The notes beneath the pieces are model-generated. The model was given only the letters and a program-made list of their open reading frames with translations. It was not told the DNA's origin and ran no database searches. Positions 55,554 through 64,000 of a stretch of DNA of 64,000 bases are shown here, one piece after another. Source of the stretch: Nakamurella aerolata (GTDB lineage: Bacteria > Actinomycetota > Actinomycetes > Mycobacteriales > Nakamurellaceae); contig NZ_JABEND010000001.1 of assembly GCF_013002705.1 (NCBI RefSeq), positions 682,001 through 746,000 of the forward strand, written 5' to 3'. The position numbers and the translations under genes were made by a program. The number at the start of each line of letters is the position of its first letter. The first letter of the stretch is position 1.

Positions 55554-56158
55554 CCGCGCGCTCCGGCGCCGAACCCGGTGACGGTCAGCCCGGCCACCCG
55601 TCGTGGCCGGCCGGTCGCCGCCGGGTAGTGCTGCTGCCCGGCGCTGCGGCCGGCACCCTTGGCAGCGAGCCGGGCGGCCAGCGGGCCGCGCCACAGCTGA
55701 CAGATGGCCAGCGCCAACGCATCCGCAGCGTCCGCCGGGCGGGGCTGGGCGTCCAGCTTGAGCAGTTTGGTGACCATGGTGGCGACCTGCTGTTTGTCGG
55801 CAGCGCCGTTGCCGGACACCGCCGCCTTGACCTCGGTGGGGGTGTGCCAGGCCACCGGGATGCCCCTCCGGGCCGCGGCCACCGCGACAACGCCCGCCGC
55901 CTGCGCCGTTCCCATGATGGTGGAAACGTTGTGCCGGTTGAACATTCGCTCCAACGCCAGCTGATCCGGGCGGTGCTCGTCGAGCAGCGCCTCGACGTGT
56001 TCGGCAACCGCCAACAGCCGGGTGGCGACATCGTCGTTCGCCGGGGTGCGCACCACCCCGACGTGCACCAGCCGCAGCTGCCGACCGCCGCGCCCGGTGG
56101 TCTCGACGATGCCGGCGCCACAGCGGGTCAGCCCTGGGTCGATGCCGAGCACCCGCAC
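55550..56158 (-). CDS. ruvC: Holliday junction resolvase RuvC
   Basis: A 202-residue RNase H-fold endonuclease that cuts Holliday junctions. Asp7 ([11 protein letters not shown]), a Glu in [11 protein letters not shown], and the C-terminal [13 protein letters not shown] supply the catalytic acidic residues. The C-terminal ~40 residues are an Ala/Arg/Gly-rich extension. GTG 56158 is supported by GGGAG six to seven bases upstream and the family N-terminus (RVLGIDPG). It heads the ruvC-ruvA/ruvB operon with a four-base overlap. Confidence 0.96.
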   Translation of the reverse strand: MRVLGIDPGLTRCGAGIVETTGRGGRQLRLVHVGVVRTPANDDVATRLLAVAEHVEALLDEHRPDQLALERMFNRHNVSTIMGTAQAAGVVAVAAARRGIPVAWHTPTEVKAAVSGNGAADKQQVATMVTKLLKLDAQPRPADAADALALAICQLWRGPLAARLAAKGAGRSAGQQHYPAATGRPRRVAGLTVTGFGAGARG

Positions 56159-56178
56159 GCCGCACTCCCTCACTTCGT

Positions 56179-56194
56179 CCGAACACCTGTACGC
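56179..56194. promoter_or_regulatory. degenerate LexA-like box upstream of ruvC
   Basis: CCGAAC-ACCT-GTACGC matches the TCGAAC(N4)GTTCGA consensus with three mismatches, about 20 bases before the ruvC start. ruvC is SOS-controlled in mycobacteria, which makes the site plausible. The match is weak compared with the perfect box at 40109. Confidence 0.3.
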
Positions 56195-56281
56195 GTGGAA
56201 CGTTACCGGGGCAACGCCACCGTTCGGTTCAACGGCGCGCCTTGTCGGGCAACGGCGGCCGATCCGGACAACAATGCCCTG

Positions 56282-56911
56282 GTGACGAACGACGGTCGGA
56301 ACCAGCAAGCACGCCAGCTTCCCGCAGCCGCTGATCCCCCGCCGCGCTGGACCCGACTGGGCTCGTTTCCCGTCGTGGCCGCGGTGCTGGTCGGCCTGAA
56401 CGCCCTGATGATGGCACTGATCGCGTTCGGCAACATCACCGACTTCGACACCAACCACCAGTTCGTCGACCACGTGTTGAAGATGGACACCACCAACTTC
56501 GGCGGCGAACCCGGCGCCGATCTCGACCCCGACGTGATGTGGCGAGCCATCGATTCCGGCGGGCTGCGCACCGCCGGCTACGTGCTGATCATCGCCTGGG
56601 AGACGCTGGCGGCGTTGGTGCTGATCGCCGCGGTGGTGGCCTGGATCGCCGAACGCCGGGCCGGTCACCCGCGGGCCAGGGCGCTGTCGGTGATCGGCCT
56701 GCTGAAGGTGATCCTGCTGTTCTTCGGCGGCTTCCTCGACATCGGCGGCGAATGGTTCCAGATGTGGCGCTCCAGCGCCTGGAACGGCACCGAATCGGCG
56801 CTGCGGAACATCATCGTTGCGGCGATCCCGCTGCTGCTGTTGTTCCTGCCGGCCGGCCGCGACTCCGGCCGCTCCACCGCCACTGCCGACACCGGCGCCG
56901 GCGAGCGTTAG
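56282..56911 (+). CDS. DUF2165-family small integral membrane protein
   Basis: About 209 residues with four membrane helices and the DUF2165 signature: [23 protein letters not shown] after helix 1, then [21 protein letters not shown], and [22 protein letters not shown] before the last helix. Function of the family is unknown. The start is uncertain: GTG 56282 is the best-placed candidate, with no strong Shine-Dalgarno. It converges with yebC, overlapping its stop by four bases, and is divergent from ruvC. Confidence 0.8.
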   Translation: MTNDGRNQQARQLPAAADPPPRWTRLGSFPVVAAVLVGLNALMMALIAFGNITDFDTNHQFVDHVLKMDTTNFGGEPGADLDPDVMWRAIDSGGLRTAGYVLIIAWETLAALVLIAAVVAWIAERRAGHPRARALSVIGLLKVILLFFGGFLDIGGEWFQMWRSSAWNGTESALRNIIVAAIPLLLLFLPAGRDSGRSTATADTGAGER

Positions 56912-57675
56912 GCGTCGACCTTCTCCATCACGTCGTCGGAGATGTCGGCGTTGGTGTAGACGTTCTGCACGTCGTCAAGGTCTTCCACCGCGTCGATCAA
57001 CTTGAGCACCTTGCGCGCCGCCTCTTCGTCCAGCGGCACAGGGACGCTGCCGACGAAGCTCTGATCGGCCGAGTCGTAGTCGAGTCCGGCGTCCACCACC
57101 GCGGTGCGTACCGCCACCAGGTCGGTGGGCTCGCTGACCACCTCGAAGGCCTCGCCGAGGTCGTTGACCTCCTCGGCGCCGGCGTCCAGCACGGCCAGCA
57201 GCAGGTCGTCCTCGGTGACGTCGGTGTTCTGCTCGGAAGACTTCGGCACCACCACCAAACCCTTGCGGGAGAACATGTATGCCACGCTGCCGGGGTCGGC
57301 CATGTTGCCGCCGTTACGGGTGACGGCCAGCCGGACGTCGGTGGCCGCGCGGTTGCGGTTGTCGGTGAGGCACTCGATCATCATCGCGACGCCGGCCGGG
57401 CCGTACGCCTCGTACATGATGGTCTGGTAGTCGACGCCACCGCCCTCGGCGCCGGAGCCGCGCTTGACCGCCCTGTCGATGTTGTCGTTGGGGACGGACG
57501 ACTTCTTCGCCTTCTGGATGGCGTCGAACAGCGTCGGGTTACCGGCCGGATCGCCCCCGCCGACGCGCGCCGCCACCTCGATGTTCTTGATCAGCTTGGC
57601 GAACAGCTTGCCGCGCTTGGCATCGATCGCGGCCTTCTTGTGCTTGGTCGTCGCCCATTTGGAATGCCCACTCAT
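56908..57675 (-). CDS. YebC/PmpR-family protein
   Basis: A 255-residue YebC protein beginning [30 protein letters not shown], with [23 protein letters not shown] in the middle and an acidic C-terminus. Members act as transcription regulators, and some promote translation of proline-rich stretches on the ribosome. In M. tuberculosis the corresponding gene (Rv2603c) also follows the ruv genes. The pdxT/pdxS genes that often accompany it are missing here. Confidence 0.96.
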   Translation of the reverse strand: MSGHSKWATTKHKKAAIDAKRGKLFAKLIKNIEVAARVGGGDPAGNPTLFDAIQKAKKSSVPNDNIDRAVKRGSGAEGGGVDYQTIMYEAYGPAGVAMMIECLTDNRNRAATDVRLAVTRNGGNMADPGSVAYMFSRKGLVVVPKSSEQNTDVTEDDLLLAVLDAGAEEVNDLGEAFEVVSEPTDLVAVRTAVVDAGLDYDSADQSFVGSVPVPLDEEAARKVLKLIDAVEDLDDVQNVYTNADISDDVMEKVDA

Positions 57676-57693
57676 AACCGTCGAGTCTACGGC

Positions 57694-58155
57694 TCAGGGC
57701 TTGACCACCATCAACACGACGACGGCGACCAGCATCAGGGTGGCGATCCCGTTCGCGGCGGCGATCTTGCCGTAGCCGGCTCTGGCGTCAGCAGTCCCGG
57801 CACCGGCTGACGACCCGGCGGACGCCCGGAGCGCGTCGGCGGCGTCCCGCAGTCCCGGCACCACCACCAGCACGGTGATCAGCACCGCGAGCGCCCAGAG
57901 CACCAGCGACAGCCAGATCCACAGTGACGAGAACGACCAGTCGGCCCAGTCCGGGCGGGTGCCGAGCGCACCGAACCCGAACACCACAACGGCGGCCGAG
58001 ACGATGCTGAACACGAACGTCGCCCTGGCCAGCCCGGCCACCATGCCGGGCGAGTCCTCTCGAATGCCGCGCAGCGCCAGTTGCGGCAGCATCGCCATCG
58101 GGCCGACGGCGAACACCGCGAGCAGCACATGCAGGGCAGTCATCAGGTCGAACAC
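57694..58155 (-). CDS. four-helix membrane protein (DUF2269-like)
   Basis: A 153-residue protein with four predicted helices (about residues 5-28, 44-66, 76-98 and 132-152), the first containing LHVLLAVFAVGPMA, which resembles DUF2269-type proteins. Function is unknown. GTG 58155 is chosen because TACTCT stands six bases upstream, the spacing seen for leaderless genes; an ATG four codons later is the alternative. It lies just after yebC's start region and is divergent from the CocE-type hydrolase across only 25 bases. Confidence 0.7.
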   Translation of the reverse strand: MFDLMTALHVLLAVFAVGPMAMLPQLALRGIREDSPGMVAGLARATFVFSIVSAAVVVFGFGALGTRPDWADWSFSSLWIWLSLVLWALAVLITVLVVVPGLRDAADALRASAGSSAGAGTADARAGYGKIAAANGIATLMLVAVVVLMVVKP

Positions 58156-58180
58156 AACTCAAGAGTATCGGCATGCTGGG

Positions 58181-59956
58181 ATGGATCCCATGCCGCTCGA
58201 TCTGTCGATCCGTCTGTTGTCCGCGCTGGCCCGGCTGCCACGGCCGCGGCACCGCGAACTGCTGGTGGAAAAGGACCTCGCGGTGCCGATGGACGACGGC
58301 ATCACCCTGCTGGCCGACCGGGTGGCCCCGATCGACCTGCCGGCGGCGCCGATCCTTTTGGCACGCACGCCATATGGCAACCGCGAGCCGATGCGGCCGC
58401 TGCGGCTGATCGCGGCGCAGGGGTTTCAGGTGGTGTCGGTGCGCTGCCGGGGCACCTTCGGATCCGGCGGTGAGTTCGATCCGTTCTTCGCCGAGGCCGC
58501 CGACGGGCAGGCCACGCTGCGGTGGCTGCGGGAGCAGCCCTGGTACTCGGGGCAGGTCTGCCTTTTCGGGCCGAGCTACCTCGGCCTGACCCAGTGGGCG
58601 GTGCTGCACTCCGGCGCCGGCGACGACGTCAAAGGCGCGGCAATATCGGTGTCCGCCAGCGATTTTCCCCGCGATCTGATCTATCCGGGCGGGGCGTTCG
58701 GGCTGGACCTGGCGACCACCTGGCTGTACGCGCTCGATGTGCAGGAGCGGTCGTGGCTGACCCGCAAGCGCGCGCAGCTGACCCGCAAACCCCACAAGGT
58801 GGCGGCGGCGGCCGCGTTGCCGGTGGCCGACGCCGACCAGCCGCTGGTGGGCCATCGCATCGGCTACTACCACGACTGGATCGACCACGAGGACGTCACC
58901 GACGAGTACTGGCGGCGCATCGACTTCCGCCCGCTGCCGACGGCCGAGAGCTCCGGCCGGCAGGACGCCGAAACCGCCACTCCCCCGGTCAATCTGGTGG
59001 CCGGCTGGTACGACATCATGCTCACCGGCCAGCTTGCCGACCATGTGCTGCTGACCCAGCGGGCGGCTCGCCGCGGCACTGAGCCGCCGCGGCTGACCGT
59101 CGGGCCTTGGCACCACGCCTCACCGGCGGCGGCGCTCACCGTCGTGCGGGAACTGGTCGGTCACGCCCGCCGAGTGTTCGGCGACACCGAAGAACTCGGC
59201 CCCGCGGTGCGGGTGCGGGTGCTCGGCGCCCCGCGCGGGTCAGCCTGGCTGGAACTACCCAGCTGGCCGCCGAAACCGGCGGAACACCTGTCGCTCTTCG
59301 CCGGCGCCCCCGGGCTGCTCACCCCGGCACCGCCGAGCACCGATACCGAACCGATCGGCAGCTTTGTGCACGACCCTGCCGACCCGGCACCGATGTGCGG
59401 TGGCCGTTCCCTCGACCCGGCGCTGGCCGGCCCGAAAGACCAGGCCCCACGCGAGAATCGGGACGACGTGCTGGTGTTGTCCACCGAGCCGTTGACCGAT
59501 CCGGTGACGGCGGCCGGGGTCCCGGTGGTGCGGCTGCGGCTGCGGCTCAGCAATCCGAACGCCGACATTTTCGTCCGGCTGTGCGATGTGGCGCCCGGCC
59601 GCGGTGCGCGTGAGAAGTCGATCAATCTGACCGACGCCGGGCTGCGACTCGACCCGCGGTTGGATGCGGCACGCGATCGGGCCGCCGACACCGCGGCCGG
59701 CGCGCCGACCGCGGAGGTGCTGCGGCTACCGGACGGCACCGTCGCGGTGACGCTGCCGCTGGCGCCCACCGCCTGCTACTTCGCCAAGGGCCACCGGATC
59801 CGGTTGCAGCTGTCCGGTGCGGCGAATGCGTTGCTGGCACGGAACACCGGCAGCGGCCAGCCGCTGGCCACCGCGACCACCCTCACCTCGACGAGCTATG
59901 AAGTTCTCGGACCGGACGACGGCCCGCTGCTGGAGCTGCCGGTGCTGGATCGCTGA
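58181..59956 (+). CDS. CocE/NonD-family serine hydrolase
   Basis: A 591-residue X-Pro dipeptidyl-peptidase/cocaine-esterase-type hydrolase. It has the N-terminal alpha/beta domain with PILLARTPYGNREPM and VRCRGTFGSGGEFDPF, nucleophile Ser in FGPSYLG, an Asp region near VAGWYDIML and His in GPWHHASP. A C-terminal jelly-roll domain (VRLRLRLSNPNADIFVRLCDV) follows. There is no signal peptide. Such enzymes hydrolyse esters or N-terminal dipeptides; the substrate is unknown. ATG 58181 or 58190 could be the start. It converges with the DUF3048 gene, three bases apart. Confidence 0.92.
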   Translation: MDPMPLDLSIRLLSALARLPRPRHRELLVEKDLAVPMDDGITLLADRVAPIDLPAAPILLARTPYGNREPMRPLRLIAAQGFQVVSVRCRGTFGSGGEFDPFFAEAADGQATLRWLREQPWYSGQVCLFGPSYLGLTQWAVLHSGAGDDVKGAAISVSASDFPRDLIYPGGAFGLDLATTWLYALDVQERSWLTRKRAQLTRKPHKVAAAAALPVADADQPLVGHRIGYYHDWIDHEDVTDEYWRRIDFRPLPTAESSGRQDAETATPPVNLVAGWYDIMLTGQLADHVLLTQRAARRGTEPPRLTVGPWHHASPAAALTVVRELVGHARRVFGDTEELGPAVRVRVLGAPRGSAWLELPSWPPKPAEHLSLFAGAPGLLTPAPPSTDTEPIGSFVHDPADPAPMCGGRSLDPALAGPKDQAPRENRDDVLVLSTEPLTDPVTAAGVPVVRLRLRLSNPNADIFVRLCDVAPGRGAREKSINLTDAGLRLDPRLDAARDRAADTAAGAPTAEVLRLPDGTVAVTLPLAPTACYFAKGHRIRLQLSGAANALLARNTGSGQPLATATTLTSTSYEVLGPDDGPLLELPVLDR

Positions 59957-59959
59957 TCG

Positions 59960-61084
59960 TCAGCCGGTGCTGATCTCGGCGTTCGCCGGCGCCAGCAGAA
60001 CCCAGGTCTTTCCCGGCTTGAACAGCAACGGCTTGCCCGAGGCGTCGACGAAAGCCGTTGGCGCCCCCGCGTTGTCGCGCTTCCAGCTGCCCTTGAGCGC
60101 CTTGCCGTCACGGTACAGCGTTACCTCGCCGGTGCCGACCGTGTGCGACAGCAGCGACGGCTGCCCGTTGGTGTCGACGGTGCCGTCGGGTTCGTCGGTG
60201 ACGCGCTGCACCACCACGTTGTCGGCGACCACAGCACCGCCCGACCGATCGACGTAGTCGCCGTACTTGCTGCTGACCCGGTAGCGGCCGTCGGCGAAGG
60301 CAAAGCTGGTGCGGCCCAACACCATCGTCACCTGAACCGAGCCGACGGCCGGTGCCGACCTCAGCCGGGCGTCGTCCGCGGAGAACTGGAAACCGGGTCC
60401 GGTCGGAGCCGGCAGCCCCGACTCGGCGGCCAGCTTCTGCACGTCGACGTGCAGGTTGTGGGTGCCGTCGCCGGACGACGAGCGCCAGTAGGCAGAGCCC
60501 GAGGTGTCGGCCGAGAGGTTCGCAATGTCGGTGGCGGCCAACATCTCCAGCGGTCCGCCGGCGCCGCCGGAGAACGCCAGGCCCGGCTTGCCGTAGCTGG
60601 GCAGCAGTTCGGTGTCGGTACTGCGCACGCTGCGGATCGGGCCGACCTCCGCGGGCAGCGCGGAGTGGTAGACGGCGATCAGCCGAGTCAGTCCGCCCTC
60701 CACCTGCTCGACGTAGACGATGTCGGCGGCCGCGGTGCCGAACTGCACCCCGAAACCGGCTGCGGTGTTGTCGATCTTGGCGGCGATCACCGGGTTGGCA
60801 CTGGGTTTTCCGCCGGTCAGCGGGTCGACCTTGGCGGTGGTCGGCGGGTTGGCCGGCTTGCGGGAGGTGCTGGCGGCGGTCGGCCGGGTGGTGGCGGTGA
60901 TCTTCGGAGCCACCGGCGGTTCGGAGGCACTCGGCGGGTCGGGGGTACCCGGCGGGCTGGCCGGGACGGCCATCGAGCTGGTGACGGTGACGGACGCCGC
61001 TCCCGACGACGCACACCCGCTGAGCACCACCAGCAATGCAGCCGCGAACATCAGCAGGGGGACACCGGAACGAGGTAAGCGCAC
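59960..61084 (-). CDS. DUF3048-domain lipoprotein (YerB-like)
   Basis: A 374-residue lipoprotein with a signal peptide and lipobox LSGC near residue 22. A Pro/Thr/Ser-rich linker of about 60 residues follows, then the DUF3048 domain (DPLTGGKP, VAAKIDN-type start, GLTRLIAVYHSALPAEVGPIRSVRSTDTELL, and GNGQPSLLSHTVGTGEVTLYRDGKALKGSW-like end). The family is extracytoplasmic and of unknown function. GTG 61084 is preceded by TACCTT at seven bases. It is 29 bases downstream of the LemA-like gene on the same strand. Confidence 0.88.
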   Translation of the reverse strand: MRLPRSGVPLLMFAAALLVVLSGCASSGAASVTVTSSMAVPASPPGTPDPPSASEPPVAPKITATTRPTAASTSRKPANPPTTAKVDPLTGGKPSANPVIAAKIDNTAAGFGVQFGTAAADIVYVEQVEGGLTRLIAVYHSALPAEVGPIRSVRSTDTELLPSYGKPGLAFSGGAGGPLEMLAATDIANLSADTSGSAYWRSSSGDGTHNLHVDVQKLAAESGLPAPTGPGFQFSADDARLRSAPAVGSVQVTMVLGRTSFAFADGRYRVSSKYGDYVDRSGGAVVADNVVVQRVTDEPDGTVDTNGQPSLLSHTVGTGEVTLYRDGKALKGSWKRDNAGAPTAFVDASGKPLLFKPGKTWVLLAPANAEISTG

Positions 61085-61113
61085 GCCGCCGAAGGTAACG
61101 CAGCGCGAACTTT

Positions 61114-61653
61114 TTATCGGGTAGGTGATCCGGCGACGTCGGTCACTGAATCGTCCGGGCGACCCAACGGCCGCAGCTCGGAGATCTCGAAATAGTCGGG
61201 CAGCGCGGCGCTGCCGGCGAGCCGGAAGAGCTTGGTGAATCGCTTGTCGCGCAATGCCCTGGTGTCGCGGACCGCGTCGTTGTAGAAGCGCCGAGCGAGA
61301 CTGAGGCGCTCCTGGGCGTCGAACAGTTCGGCCAGCAACTCCTCGTCGACCGTCGGCGGCAACACCGCGAGCGCCCTGGTGAGATCGTTCTCGGCGTCGG
61401 CGCGGAAGTCGCGGTTGGCGGTGTCGGCCTGCCGGGCCAGCCCCCGGAGCACGGCCGCGCGTTCCGGTTCCAGCCCGCCGGCGGCGGCGATCGCTCTGGT
61501 GGCGACGATGCGGCGCGCCATCGCACCGTCGAGAGCGGCCCAGGCGGCCTCGGTACGAACGTGCAGCCGGTCCAACCGGTTCGCGGTGAGCCACAGCCGC
61601 AGCGCGGCGGCGAGCAGCAGCACCACCACGACCACAACAAGGAAGACCGTCAC
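61114..61653 (-). CDS. LemA-like membrane-anchored helical protein
   Basis: A 179-residue protein with one N-terminal membrane helix (residues 2-20) followed by a long helical region. ANRLDRLHVRTEAAWAALDGAMARR and LARRFYNDAVRDTRAL resemble LemA-family proteins. Function is unknown. It sits between pimA and the DUF3048 gene on the same strand, suggesting an envelope-related operon. The GTG start is preceded by CATCCT at six bases, without a Shine-Dalgarno. Confidence 0.68.
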   Translation of the reverse strand: MTVFLVVVVVVLLLAAALRLWLTANRLDRLHVRTEAAWAALDGAMARRIVATRAIAAAGGLEPERAAVLRGLARQADTANRDFRADAENDLTRALAVLPPTVDEELLAELFDAQERLSLARRFYNDAVRDTRALRDKRFTKLFRLAGSAALPDYFEISELRPLGRPDDSVTDVAGSPTR

Positions 61654-61688
61654 CGGCTCAGGATGACACGAGCAAAGCCCGCCAGGGT

Positions 61689-62837
61689 TCAGTCCGCGGT
61701 CACCACGTGCCGCGGGTCGCCGTCGATCACCGTCTCGTAGACCTTGAGAACGGTGCGGACAACGGTGTTCCAGTCGTACGGCTTGACGGCGATGCGGCCG
61801 CGGCCGGCCAGTTCGGCGGCCAGCGCCGCGTCGTCCAACACGGTGGCGAGGCCGCCGGCCAGCGAGGCCGGATCGCCCACCCTGGTGAGCACCCCCGCGG
61901 TCCCGCCGGCCAGCACCCTGGCGAAGGCGTCCAGGTCGCTGGCCACCACCGGAGCACCGGCGCTCATCGCCTCGGTGAGGATGATCCCGAAGCTCTCGCC
62001 GCCGATGTTCGGGGCGCAGTACACGTCGACCGACCGCAGCAGCGAGGCCTTGTCGGCGTCGCTGACCAGCCCGAGATGCCGGATGTGGCCGGCCAGATCG
62101 GCGCCGGCCTCCCTGCGCAGATCGTCGGCGTCGCCCGGACCGGCCACCAACAACTGCAGGGCAGGTCGGCGCGGCAGCAACCGGCGCAACGCCTGCAGCA
62201 GCACCGGCATGCCCTTGCGGGGTTCGTCGAACCGTCCGACGAAGCCGACGGTGCCGCCGGCGCGCGGATAGCCCGGCAGCGGACGGGCGTCGGCGAAGAA
62301 GTCGACGTCGACGCCGTTCGGGATGATCACCGCATCGCCGCCGAGGTGCTCCACCTGAACCTTGCGCGCGAGCTCACTGACCGCGATGCGGCCGGTGATC
62401 TTCTCCAGGAACGGCTGCAGCACCGGTTGGAACGCGGCCAGCATCCGCGAGCGCGGGTTGGCGGTGTGAAAGGTCGCGACGATCGGACCCTCGGCCACCA
62501 TCAGCGCCAGCAGCGACAAGCTCGGCGCCACCGGTTCGTGCAGGTGCAGCACGTCGAACTGACCGGTCCGGATCCAGCGACGCACCCTGGTGTACGACTT
62601 GGGCCCGAACGAGAGCCGGGCGACCGACCCGTTGTAGGGAATGCCGACGCTGCGGCCGGCGGGGACAACGTAGTCCGGAAGCGGAGAGCCGTCAGGGCCG
62701 GTGCCACCCTCGTCACCGGGGGCCAGCACCGACACCTGATGCCCGAACCTGATCAGCACCCTGGCCAGGTCGGCCACGTGCGCCTGCACGCCGCCGGGCA
62801 CGTCCATCGAGTACGGACAGACAATCCCGACCCTCAT
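61689..62837 (-). CDS. pimA: phosphatidylinositol alpha-mannosyltransferase PimA
   Basis: A 382-residue GT4 (GT-B fold) glycosyltransferase. It has the N-terminal CPYSMDVPGGVQAHV, LHLHEPVAPSLSL, VGRFDEPRKGM, and the nucleotide-sugar-binding GESFGIILTEAMSAGAPVVAS. PimA transfers the first mannose from GDP-mannose to position 2 of the phosphatidylinositol inositol at the inner face of the membrane. It lies ten bases after the acyltransferase gene, in the conserved pgsA-acyltransferase-pimA order. Confidence 0.95.
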   Translation of the reverse strand: MRVGIVCPYSMDVPGGVQAHVADLARVLIRFGHQVSVLAPGDEGGTGPDGSPLPDYVVPAGRSVGIPYNGSVARLSFGPKSYTRVRRWIRTGQFDVLHLHEPVAPSLSLLALMVAEGPIVATFHTANPRSRMLAAFQPVLQPFLEKITGRIAVSELARKVQVEHLGGDAVIIPNGVDVDFFADARPLPGYPRAGGTVGFVGRFDEPRKGMPVLLQALRRLLPRRPALQLLVAGPGDADDLRREAGADLAGHIRHLGLVSDADKASLLRSVDVYCAPNIGGESFGIILTEAMSAGAPVVASDLDAFARVLAGGTAGVLTRVGDPASLAGGLATVLDDAALAAELAGRGRIAVKPYDWNTVVRTVLKVYETVIDGDPRHVVTAD

Positions 62838-62847
62838 GACCCGACCC

Positions 62848-63777
62848 TCATGATCTGGCGGCGGCGGCCCGGCGGGCGGCCAGGTCGGACAGCCACAGCG
62901 GCTGCATCATGTGCCAGTCCTGCGGACGCGCGGCGACGCCGGCGGCGAACTCGTCGGCGATCTGCTGAGTGGCGGCAGCCACCTTGTCGCGCAAGCGTTT
63001 TCCGGCGATCGGGATCTCCGGCTGGACGACGTGCCGCCAGCCGCCGTCGTCGGTGAAGTTGAGCCGGACGGTGCACAACATGGCGCCGGTGAGCGCCGCC
63101 AACATTGCCGGCCCTGCTGGCATCTTGGTCGGCTCGCCGAAGAAGCTGACCGGTACCCCGTTGGCGGTCAGATCGCGGTCGGCGGGCAGGCAGACGATCT
63201 TCCCCCGCTCCAATTCGGCGCGCAGCAGCCCGGACACCGACCCCTGGCCACCGGTGAGCGGCAGCACCGTCATGCCCAGCGAGGTGCGGTAGTCGACGAA
63301 TTTGTCGAACAGCGAGGCCGGTTCCACGCGTTCGGCCACCGTCGTCATGCTGCCGAAGGTGCGGGTGACGACCAGCCCCGCGACGTCCCAGTTGCCGGAG
63401 TGCGGGACGGCGAGCACAACGCCGCGGCCGGAGTCGACGGCCCGCTGCACCCGGTCGAGGCCGTAGGTGTTGTTCCTGGCGTAGCGGTAGACCCGGTCGA
63501 GGTTCATCGCGCCGAGCCGGGTCGTCTCTTTCCAGTACCTGGCGTACGAGAGCATGCCTGCTCTGGTGACGCGGGCCAGGGTTTGAGGTGTCGACCGCTC
63601 CCCCAGCACCCGGTGCAGGTTGCGGGCCAGCTGCACCACCGGGCGGCCCTGGCGACGGAACAGCCACTCACCGCCGGCGGCGAACGCGGCGTCGGCCACC
63701 GGCGCCGGCAACGCCTGAACCAGTTGCCAGCCACCGGCCATCGCGAGGCCGACCAACCGGTTCTTGTCCACCGTCAT
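62848..63777 (-). CDS. phosphatidylinositol mannoside acyltransferase (PatA type)
   Basis: A 309-residue LpxL/HtrB-like acyltransferase with the HX4D motif at His126-Asp131 (HSGNWD) and PADRDLTANGVPVSFFGEPTKMPAGPAMLA downstream. In mycobacteria PatA (Rv2611c) adds an acyl chain to the first mannose of PIMs. ATG 63777 overlaps the stop of the upstream PgsA-type gene (ATGA), supporting an operon with coupled translation; the longer frame extends into that gene's shadow. Confidence 0.94.
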   Translation of the reverse strand: MTVDKNRLVGLAMAGGWQLVQALPAPVADAAFAAGGEWLFRRQGRPVVQLARNLHRVLGERSTPQTLARVTRAGMLSYARYWKETTRLGAMNLDRVYRYARNNTYGLDRVQRAVDSGRGVVLAVPHSGNWDVAGLVVTRTFGSMTTVAERVEPASLFDKFVDYRTSLGMTVLPLTGGQGSVSGLLRAELERGKIVCLPADRDLTANGVPVSFFGEPTKMPAGPAMLAALTGAMLCTVRLNFTDDGGWRHVVQPEIPIAGKRLRDKVAAATQQIADEFAAGVAARPQDWHMMQPLWLSDLAARRAAAARS

Positions 63778-64000
63778 GGATTGGCCTGTTGCTGGCGCTG
63801 ATAGCTGGCCCGCACCTGGAGCAGCCGCTGCACAACCGTGAGACAGCTGGCCACCGCCAGAATCCACAGCAGGATGGGCAGCGCGGCGGTCAGCCCGAGG
63901 CCGGCCAGCCCGGTGCCGAACAGGCCGAGCAGGTTGCGTTCGGCGCGTTCGGCCAGGGCGCCGCCGATGGGCAGCTGCACCGAGTCGGCACGGGCCTTGA
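63774..64000 (-). CDS. CDP-alcohol phosphatidyltransferase (PgsA/phosphatidylinositol phosphate synthase type), 3' part
   Basis: Only the C-terminal ~75 residues are inside the window; the frame stays open to the right edge. The visible sequence (KARADS-LPIGGALAERAERNLLGLFGTGLAGLG, then a hydrophobic helix) matches the end of actinobacterial CDP-alcohol phosphatidyltransferases upstream of the PatA-type and pimA genes. The expected product makes phosphatidylinositol phosphate, the precursor for PIMs. The catalytic DGxxAR motif lies outside the window. Confidence 0.85.
   Translation of the reverse strand, partial: KARADSVQLPIGGALAERAERNLLGLFGTGLAGLGLTAALPILLWILAVASCLTVVQRLLQVRASYQRQQQANP

Noticed and set aside
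55550-56668. A longer ruvC starting well upstream (372 codons)
   Set aside because: The extra N-terminus is the shadow of the opposite-strand DUF2165 gene. The GTG at 56158 has a ribosome-binding site and gives the standard N-terminus.

Overview
The window is very GC-rich, almost fully coding DNA from an actinomycete (Actinomycetota). Three things point there: phosphatidylinositol-mannoside genes (PimA, a PatA-type acyltransferase, a PgsA-type enzyme) at the right end; gene orders matching known mycobacterial/actinobacterial blocks (zinc-ribbon protein / LMW phosphatase / SURF1; aroE-mltG-ruvX-alaS; hisS-MBL-ppi-relA-secF-secD-yajC-ruv genes-yebC); and a perfect actinobacterial LexA box. A Nakamurella- or Frankia-like lineage is plausible, but I cannot fix the genus. 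I see no insertion sequence, prophage, CRISPR array, tRNA or rRNA.

Layout. 1-5.6 kb: SPOR-like small protein, RNB-family ribonuclease, RNase P RNA, zinc-ribbon coiled-coil protein, then an overlapping LMW phosphatase / SURF1 / GH76-like operon. 5.6-12.8 kb: membrane protein, prepilin peptidase, and the aroE-mltG-ruvX-alaS housekeeping block. 12.9-19.5 kb: FAD/Fe-S 2-hydroxyacid dehydrogenase, GH13 glucosidase, quinone oxidoreductase, HdeD-like membrane protein. 19.5-26 kb: rarA, then a catabolic operon (3-hydroxyisobutyrate dehydrogenase-like, MHS transporter, aldehyde dehydrogenase) divergent from a LysR regulator. 26-28.4 kb: a small unknown gene and aspS. 28.5-36.2 kb: a GntR regulator divergent from a tightly overlapping myo-inositol catabolic operon (iolE, iolC, Cgl0158-type aldolase, iolB, iolD, iolG). 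36.2-44.4 kb: beta-carbonic anhydrase, a DEAD-box helicase with a long structured leader, an SOS-box radical SAM protein, a Tat-exported GH2 enzyme with a LacI-type operator, and an alpha/beta hydrolase. 44.4-58 kb: hisS, metallo-hydrolase, cyclophilin, relA, secF, secD, yajC, ruv genes, yebC. 58-64 kb: CocE-type hydrolase, DUF3048 lipoprotein, LemA-like protein, and the PIM-synthesis genes.

The most striking observation is in the Holliday-junction locus. ruvA has lost the sequence for its RuvB-binding domain III together with its stop codon, and reads in frame straight into ruvB. The result is a predicted 483-residue RuvA(I-II)-RuvB fusion, and the old ruvB GTG start is apparently still present inside it. 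Other notable signals are a three-hairpin leader before the DEAD-box helicase, inverted-repeat operators at three catabolic loci, long low-complexity insertions in SecD and the GH13 enzyme, and a repeated pattern of -10-like hexamers 5-8 nt upstream of start codons that suggests many leaderless mRNAs.
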